NCBI GenBank assembly: GCA_948474755.1
Contig: CAOLHI010000482.1
Location: 372,001-436,000, forward strand
Reading direction: 5' to 3'
From: Ctenosaura bakeri
Taxonomy: Eukaryota > Chordata > Lepidosauria > Squamata > Iguanidae
DNA length: 64,000 nt
Shown: positions 56,770-64,000 of the stretch, one piece after another
Layout: each line of letters begins with the position of its first letter
Position numbering within the stretch: position 1 is the first letter of the stretch
Position numbers and translations under genes: made by a program
Notes under the pieces: model-generated
Database searches by the model: none
What the model saw: only the letters and a program-made list of their open reading frames with translations
Told to the model about the DNA's origin: nothing

Positions 56770-57695
56770 ATCTGGGTTCATTGACAGGGAAAACCCATCA
56801 ATGATTTATCCCCCATCACACCATTGGTGACAGGAGAAGGATGGGACTGCAATGACATCTAGCAGTTCATATTATTTCTCATTACTTCTCAGAACAGTTC
56901 CCTTATCTGGCCTCTAGTTCACAGGCTGTCTTAAAATAAAAACGGTTAGGACTTGGGGAGATGAGTCAATCTACCTGGAGAAGTGGCAGTGGGCTTCTCC
57001 AGCTAAAAGGGAGATAATGGGAGAAGGAAGAAGAGCTGGAGAGATGCTGATTTTTTCAATTACTCCTAGCCCTTTGATACTTTATGCAGTACAGATATAT
57101 GCATGTCTACTTAGAAGTAAGCCCCACTGGCTTGAATAGAACTTGCTTCCTCCTGTGCTCTGAAGCTGTCCCTTCTGGATCTGGGAGAGTGAGCAAACAA
57201 GGGGTTACAGTGGGAAATGGCTGCTTACGTATAATGACTCCTGTGAGATGGACATAAAATGTGGCCTTTTGTGACCAAAAATTGTGGCCAGTGGTGGTGA
57301 TGCTGGACTTGCCGCTGATATGAGTGGGAACAGGAGGAATGAGATGTACTTATTCCCCACAAAAGAAGCAGCTACAGTTATTAAGTTGCCTTTTAAAGTG
57401 AGAATGATCAGGTGCTAATGATGACTGTGCATCACTAAAATGATAACTGATGGATATGGACTAGTTCTTATATCATGTGAATTGCAAATTTAAAAGCAAA
57501 GAGAGGAGGCACTATCAGGTGCTGATACTGTGGGATAAACTCTGTGTGGATTATCTCAATCATACCTTTCCCTTCATATTCACCATTTCTTCTTCCCCTA
57601 CATCTTTTGGGGAAATTCATTTCCATTAGTAGAGGACTCAAAAGTTGTACCTTGAACAGAAAGGCACCAGTGGTTAAACCTCATTAACTACAATC
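56770..57695. other. Unannotated stretch
   Basis: Only a palindromic-repeat relic (CTACTTAGAAGTAAGCCCCA, about 57107) is recognisable. No exon. Confidence 0.4.
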
Positions 57696-57699
57696 CCTT

Positions 57700-57946
57700 A
57701 TAAATAAGTTTGTTACTGCTGTGTGCCTGGAAGTCATTTCCAGCTAAGAGCAACCCTAGGTGAACAATCATGTGGTTTTCCTGACAAGATTTGTTCAGAG
57801 GGGGGTTGCCATTGCCTTCTTCTGAGGATGAGAGAGTGTGACTTGCCCAAGGTCACCTAATGAGTTTCCATTACTGAGTGGGGATTTGAATTCTGGTCTC
57901 CCAGAGTTCTAATCCATTGTTGAAATCACTACACCATGCTGTCTCA
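57700..57946 (-). mobile_element. tRNA-derived SINE (antisense)
   Basis: GTTACTGCTGTGTGCCTGGA, AGTCATTTCCAGCTAAGAGC, TTGCCATTGCCTTCTTCTGA, GACTTGCCCAAGGTCACCTA and GGGGATTTGAATTCTGGTCT (complement of box B), then CACTACACCATGCTGTCT. Complete and in reverse orientation. Confidence 0.9.
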
Positions 57947-57949
57947 TTT

Positions 57950-58735
57950 ATGAGTATGTTGCCCCTTTATAGTTTCATAGTTCAACCTGTGTCTTATTTT
58001 CGTACCATGGAAATTAAAAAATATATATTTAAGAACATTCTTGCCGAAATGTTCAATAGACAGGAGTACTTCCAAATTTCTACCACTTTGTGAAGTTAAA
58101 AGATCAGAAATCAGAATGTACAATTTGCCTGGTCAGCATTGCAGGTCAGTAGCTAATCTGCTGGTGTTCTGTCATTTGGTAATTAAGATCACTTGAGGTT
58201 TCTTACTTGATGTGTTAAGGTTTTGCACGCATGTGGAATCTATTTGTTTCTGCCCTGAAAACAAAGTTGATGATTTGATATCAAGCATTATACTAGAAAA
58301 AGTAGCTACAATGCTCCTCGTTTTGTAGCACACCAACTAAACCAAACACAGTCCAAAAGCAGTTGTACCATATGCCAAATTAATTAGTAGCACACAAATG
58401 GTTGACAGGCAGCACTGTTTCTCTCCCATGCTGGCATTAAAACTTAGGGGAAGAAGATTCCATGGAAAGTCACTGACCAATCCAATTGTTCTAGCATTCT
58501 GGCAGACCCAAAGCTTGCACAACATATTTTCTTGTCCCTGAAGCCAAGTAAAACCATGCCCTCCACCAACTAGGGTTAATGCTTTAAACCGTTACTGCAG
58601 TTTAGCTGACATTTTAAATGGCTACTTCATCTTTCAGGAAGATTGGAAAAGGAGACAGATGAATTGGCATACATTTACAAATCCCAAACTATTTGCAGAG
58701 GTTTAAACAGTGGCAATGATTTCTTATTCACTGCA
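57950..58735. other. Unannotated stretch
   Basis: No recognised element or exon. Confidence 0.4.
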
Positions 58736-58739
58736 TATA

Positions 58740-59105
58740 TTGTGGAGTCAGGCCTTCAAGAAGAAGACTAGGACTTGGAAGGGCAGCTACAAAAGGACTA
58801 GACAAAATCCTCAACTTCAAAGATATATTGTTGAATATCAAAGTCAGGACCATCCATGCCATAGTATTTCCAATAACTATGTGTGTTTGGGAAAGCTGGA
58901 TAGGGAAGAAAGCTGACAGGAAGAGAATAGTCTTATTTGAAATGTGGTACTGGAGGAGAATTCTATAGATACTATGTCAAAAACAAAAATAAACAAGACC
59001 AAGAGCAAATCAGGCCTGAACTCTCCCTTGAAGCCAAGATGACTAAGTTGAGACTGTTAGACCTATCACGAGAAGATACGACTCACTAGAAAAGACAATG
59101 ATCTA
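58740..59105 (+). mobile_element. RTE-BovB LINE fragment (ORF2 C-terminus)
   Basis: A forward frame from about 58807 to 58970 reads KILNFKDILLNIKVRTIHAI, VFPITMCVWESWIGKKADRK and RIVLFEMWYWRRIL. This matches the BovB region recalled as 'VKAMVFPVVMYGCESWTIKKAE..RIDAFELWCWRRLL'. Later, YDSLEKTMI-type codons (about 59079-59105) match 'DSLEKTLML'. Intervening frameshifts destroy the rest. The polymerase core and 3' end are absent. Confidence 0.85.
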
Positions 59106-59109
59106 TCAA

Positions 59110-60710
59110 TACACTTTGAGTCTAACAGTAGCATTGTAACCACTCAATACTTACTTTCCAGGATGCAGAATGCACATTGTTTTATAAATAAATAATTAAA
59201 TTGCATACATCTATAACCGAATTTTCTTCAGTGCAAGGGACTTGCATCCTTGTCTTTGCGATTTTTCCATATAAGATTTCACTTTGATAAAAAAAGTGGC
59301 TTACTATCAAAAAAGACGAAACTACCTTTTCTGTGAATCTTTTAGTTCAGAAGAAAATCAATGTTTCACATCATTTTCCCTGATGAAAAATGGCAGTGGC
59401 TGAATTGGAAAGCAAACCATGGAGTCTGGGGTAGTATCCAAATCGAAAGCTTCATATGTAACATGTTGGAGATTATATGTCATATGAGGAAATGTTATGA
59501 AAGATTAACTGGACAAATAGAACTTCTTCTCTATAAACATATATCCAGACTCTGAGTTTAGAAACGGCTTCAAATATTATTTACCCTTTATTCTCAAACA
59601 GGAGAAAAAGAGGAGGGAGCCAGCTGGAATACGTGCGATAAACTGATCCTATGTGAGAAAACTAATCCACCTGAGTCTTTGCCACAAGGAACCCATAAAC
59701 AGAAAGATTTGAAGTTTACAAGAGACTGGAATTCTACCAATAGGCACTTTCTATAGGCCTATGGTGAACTCTGACACCCTTACACAACTCATCTTGGAAC
59801 AATATTGGGTTGGAATGGCTAAATAAATTAGACACTGCATTATAGGTCATGATCATGATCCAGATTTTACATTTGATATTTGTTTTCTCTGCTAATGGAC
59901 AAAAAAAAATCTCTACAATGGACAAACCTTGTTATCTGTGTTAAGTAAGCATGTTTCAGTGGCCTAGTCTGTTACAACTATTCAACTGCTGAGGGGTTTA
60001 TTTGCTAGTATGGCTATGGTAGTAGATTGATGTGCCAGCTGATGCTGGAAACAATAGGATCACCCAGTTATTCAAGTATAGATCCATCAATGTGTAGATA
60101 TTCCAGTCTTTTATAAGATGGAGGCTACAGAATACTTCAGATCCTGGATGAGAAGGAAGAAAATTATAATCAACGAATGTATTGCCACAATAACAGTAAA
60201 AGAACTCTAAAGGGGTGAATTTTGAGGAATGATCTGATGATAGAAAGGTGGCATCATGCATGTTTTTGAAGTAGTTATGTTGGTTTTTTGGGGGAGAAGA
60301 AAGATGTATTAATATTCTGAAAAGCCCTGAAATGTTTTGATCTGAAAAAAGAACTGAAACAAAGTGATAAAACTGAAACCGTACATCAAAAAGGTGTTTC
60401 CTAGCCTGTTCTTTCATTAGATCATTTTTAAGCTGTACTCCAATTTACAAGAAATAGAAGATTATCCACCTAGATCTAGTTTGCCTGTGGGGATCTCTGC
60501 CAGGGTGGGAATCATGCAGCTTGCATATTATGTAAGACCCCAAATGTTAACAGCGAGCTTAGAAACTTATGAACTTGCCTTAGTAACAAAACAATAGCAA
60601 GCAACTCAATAGAAAGTAAAGTGACACAGTCTAAGCAGTTCAGCTGGGCTGTGAAAACTGTACATAAGGGACAATCTGGACCAAAATTTCTACATTTATT
60701 TTAGAATTAT
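59110..60710. other. Unannotated stretch
   Basis: A 139-codon minus-strand frame (60417-59998) has no family motif or splice context, so it is not called a gene. No repeat recognised. Confidence 0.4.
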
Positions 60711-60715
60711 GAGTC

Positions 60716-60828
60716 CCTCCAGATGTTGTACTCCAGGTGTCATTGGCCTGCTCATCCCTGAAGCGTTAGCTAGGGGAACTAATGGTGAAGAGTGCTGGAA
60801 TTTGCAGGTAAACAACATCTGGAGGGGG
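60716..60828. mobile_element. hAT-like MITE (inverted repeat, about 113 bp)
   Basis: CCCTCCAGATGTTGTACTCC on the left pairs with the complement of AACAACATCTGGAGGG on the right. The interior AGGTGTCATTGGCCTGCTCA resembles the squamate family in which 'CCATCAGCCCCAGCCAGCAT' follows. The outermost hAT termini (CAGGGGT type) are not clear. Confidence 0.65.
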
Positions 60829-60831
60829 TTA

Positions 60832-62518
60832 TGATTCCCACTCTTATCCTCAGGTCTATTCTTCAGTATCATTTAAATTGTTTCCTTCTATATATTAGTG
60901 TATAGACTGCTAAATGCTATCAGTCTTCATTGCATACAAAAACAGAAATCAAAAACTATAAACCAGGGAAGTACCATATTATAGTAATTGCAACAATAAA
61001 AACAAAAGTAGTTAAAAACAATAAAATCAATTGCCCTTTACGACCGTGTAAGATAATTGTATTTTGTGTGTATATGGTACACCAAAGTTTTCCAGAGTGC
61101 AACTACTCAAATTATGCCCTTTTCCAGTTTTTAATTATAAACATTCAATATTAATATTCTGTATGTAAGAGAATTTATTGTACGACCAATACAAATCTAG
61201 TACATTGTCTAGTACACTACATACTTTCTAATATCAGTCATAAGATTCCTGCTCACTTACCTGATGATTTGCAAAACTGTTGAATATTGGACCCAGCAGC
61301 ATATGGCAAGTGATTAATCCACAGCTTCTTAATTCTAAGAGTGTTTAAGCACATCATATATTTAAAATAATTGCATATGTTTCACCTGCACATATTAGGC
61401 ATATTAATTAAAATCTGTAGCCACTGTTTTCATTATGGATCCCTGCTTCTGTATTTTAGCTTGCAGAAGAACCCGGATGTATATGTTTCTGTTCATGTAG
61501 TAAATTTTAAAAGAATTGTATTCAGATGTAGCTGAATTAGAAGAAAGCAAGTACATTTGGCATCCTCTAGCTTTGTTCACGAAGCAGAATTCTTTTTTAT
61601 CAATATTTTTAAAATAGTTTCAGCAATGTGCAGCACCTAAACACATGACCACATGAAACACCTGGAGAATAGAACTGAATGAGACACATCAGGCTCACTT
61701 CATAATGCTAAAAGGAAAATAAAACATGAACAGCTCCATGTTCATGGTAGAATTTACCACAAAAAGCTTTCACATAAGTCGGAAAATGATATAGGTGCTG
61801 AAATGACTTTCAAAATCATCAGGTGATACCTTCCCAATGAACTTTATTATAATGCATTATTATGTATTAGTGGTGTATAAACTGCCATCAATGCCACTGA
61901 ACTATTAAAAGACACTCACAATGGCAAGTACCATGGCTTAAGTAATCATTCTCAGGTCATAGAGCCAAGATACATTTTACAGGATTTATCAAAGGCCTAT
62001 TGGCTGGTGACCAACTGAAATTCTATTTGGCTGAAATCTCTTTACACTTTGTGACTTGTTTTTATATGGCAATTCGATAGAGTTGGGCCATATGATCCTA
62101 CAGGAAATGTTCCAGATCTGAAGTTCTCAAAACCTCTCTAATAAGGCTAATAAGTTTGGATACCCCATTATAATGCTTCTTAAGACCAAATGAAAGAAAG
62201 TTAATAATAGATAACATTCTGGCTGCATGTCCCACTGTGAGCAAAGATGACTGAAGAAAGAGCAGGTGAGGGTGAGATGACTTACCTCCTTCCTACCATT
62301 AGACAAAGAGAAAAAACAAGTTCTGTACAGAGTTGCAAGAGAGAGAGAGAGAGTATACCAGGAACTTAGTCCTTGCTGGAACGGGGTCTGAAACTGAGAC
62401 AGAAAGCTAACACTGATTTGTACAGGAAATCTTATTGTATTAGAAGCTTTCCTAAAAGTTTGGTTACAATCTGGAATCTGTTGGGATGTTGATGCTGTGC
62501 ACCCTCATTTTATACTCC
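60832..62518. other. Unannotated stretch
   Basis: A short (GA)n run lies at 62338-62353. Otherwise AT-rich and unrecognised. Confidence 0.4.
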
Positions 62519-62524
62519 GCCTGT

Positions 62525-63502
62525 GGCCCTTTCTGCACGAGGCAAGTGAATCGCTCTGTGGTGTTACTTACTAGTTCTTCTTGGGTCCGAAGTAATGCAG
62601 ATTTTCCTTTGAGCCCTTCCTCTGGGCTCCTTCATTAGTCCAGGGCAAACCGGAGCAGTGTGAGGTCTTTAGATCCGCACTGCTCCAGCTGACAATGGCA
62701 GCTTCCTGTGGCTTCCGGCTCAAAATGGTGGCTTCATGGGTGCAGACCAACCGCTGACACTGGCCACGCCCACAGCCCACCCTCTACTGATCGCAGGCTT
62801 GCATTGGTGCGAGCCTACACATCTGCACAGGTAAGCAGGAACGCAATGGTGCGTTCCAGAAAATTGAAAGACCAGATTTTTCCAGTCTTTACTTAGGGCT
62901 TTTCCGCACTTTGGGGAGGAAATGGGGCAGTCCGTTACTCACCAGACTGGCACATTCTCCCCCAACGATCCATGACGGTCTGGAGCAGGGTGCGCCCGCG
63001 CTACACACTCTCTAGCGACGAAAATGGAGGCTTCCGGTTGGCGGAGGCTCTCCACCAACCGGAGAAGCTCACCAGCTGGAAGCCTGCCCCCGGAAGATCT
63101 GCAGACTCGCACTGGCGCGAGCCTGTAGATCTATACTTTACAGAGCGACGGACTGGGGCGTGCTGCGCTATTGAAAGTCCTCTTTTAATCGGTCTTTCAA
63201 TAGCATGGGCGACCACCAGTTCTGGGCGTTCCGGAGCGAGCTGAAGTCCGGACAAATGGTAAGTAGTCTGAACTCAGTTCGCCCCCAAATACGAATGTCC
63301 TCACGGGAGGACGCACCGCCCCATTTTAAAAACCAAGTGCGAAAAAGTCCTTAGTGTGCTGGAGGACCACTTAGGAGTGGTTTGGATCAGACTAAGGTGC
63401 AGAACTAAGGTAAATAGTCTTCACCTAGTCCGATCCAAGGTGCAGACAACCTCCGTGCCAGGACTCCTTGGTCCGTTTTAACATCCACATGCAGAAAGGC
63501 CC
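62525..63502. mobile_element. GGCC-ended element, long type, interrupted by a second one
   Basis: The left end GGCCCTTTCTGCAC (62525) and right end TGCAGAAAGGCCC (63502) are flanked by TGT at 62522-62524 and 63503-63505. The element's own sequence is 62525-62895 plus 63354-63502, about 520 bp. Its centre is where the inner element inserted. Left and right subterminal parts mirror each other (TTACTTACTAGTTC and TAAGGTAAATAG). Non-coding. Confidence 0.82.
62896..63350. mobile_element. GGCC-ended element, long type, nested (455 bp)
   Basis: Ends GGGCTTTTCCGCACTTTG and CAAGTGCGAAAAAGTCC. TTA flanks both sides (62893-62895, 63351-63353). The centre has GAAAGTCCTCTTTTAATCGG and its complement; arms share AATGGGGCAGTCCGT-like and CCGCCCCATTTTAA-like blocks. 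Inserted into the 62525-63502 element after the latter had settled, giving relative ages. Confidence 0.9.
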
Positions 63503-63639
63503 TGTGTATATGCTTAAATAAAACTTCTGTCACAGTAACACCAGAAGCCTCCTGTGACTCATATTAAAGGATGCTGAACCAAAGGTAAGTATTGAAATCC
63601 CTGAAACTTCTCACCACTTAAAAATGGGGGGGCACATAA

Positions 63640-64000
63640 CAATATTTATATTGTTTTCGTATTTTTGTTTAATTTATATCCCAACCTGGGATCCACAGCA
63701 GAGTACAACATTTTAAATGCACGATCCCATTTTAAAAAATCTGTTAATTGAAAAGTTAAAACACAATTAAACTAAATTTCTGTTTGAAAAATACAAGTTA
63801 ACTATTAAAAGCAACATTAAAAACAAGCTTAAAACTGCATTAAAAGACACTTTAAAACCTAATAAAATAAAAACACTACACTCATAGAAAGTTTTATCTA
63901 CTGCATAGACTAAAAACCAAAAGTTTCTTTAAATCTAAAGGTCTTTACCCATCAATGGACAGTCAGACTCCCCCCCGGAAAGGAGTTCCATAACTTGGGA
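63640..64000 (-). mobile_element. L2-like LINE 3' end (antisense, cut by the window edge)
   Basis: TTTAATTTATATCCCAACCT marks the 3' end and a TTAAAA-rich UTR follows. CCCCGGAAAGGAGTTCCATA then ACTTGGGA at the window end is the complement of 'PKLWNSFPG', the conserved L2 C-terminal phrase. More coding sequence probably continues beyond 64000. Fourth antisense copy of this family. Confidence 0.72.

Noticed and set aside
59998..60417. 139-codon minus-strand frame
   Set aside because: Longest unexplained frame, but Phe/Ser/His-rich with no domain and no splice or promoter context.

Overview
This window looks like a gene-free, repeat-rich stretch of a squamate (lizard or snake) nuclear genome. 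The sequence is AT-rich and CpG-poor by eye. No reading frame exceeds about 180 codons. Every frame that I recognise belongs to a retrotransposon. I found no host exon, rRNA or tRNA gene, CRISPR or bacterial/phage signal. The assignment to squamates rests on the mix of repeats: truncated CR1, L2, L1, RTE-BovB and Penelope retroelements side by side, tRNA-derived and 5S-rRNA-derived SINEs that share one 3' tail, and several small inverted-repeat DNA elements whose sequences I associate with lizard genomes. I cannot name the species.

Layout: 0-9 kb has a Helitron-like end, a 439-bp GGCC-ended element, an antisense L2, an L1 3' end with broken ORF2, a foldback element and a CR1 tail. 9-20 kb has a 615-bp LTR-like block, the first copy of an unclassified repeat ('family X') carrying a 180-bp near-perfect hairpin, an inverted Penelope 3' end, more hairpin elements, a solo LTR nested in one of them and a CR1 3' end. 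20-35 kb is sparser: tRNA and 5S SINEs, a hAT-like element, a CR1 ORF2 fragment, an antisense L2, a 429-bp inverted-repeat element and a LINE C-terminus of uncertain clade. 35-46 kb holds a long Penelope copy split by an unidentified 359-bp insertion, a purine tract, an antisense L2 and a 5S SINE. 46-64 kb has the second family X copy with two GGCC-ended elements inside it, a CR1, SINEs, a BovB fragment, and a GGCC-ended element nested inside another.

No genes work together here. The interest lies in how the elements are nested. The two family X copies act as empty sites for each other, which fixes the exact ends and 3-bp target duplications of the GGCC-ended elements. That family comes in two sizes (about 180-200 bp and 439-520 bp) with the same ends and variable 3-bp duplications, and no transposase is visible. 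The 359-bp insertion with a 15-bp target duplication inside the Penelope copy is the other item I could not identify. All family names come from reading motifs, without a database search.
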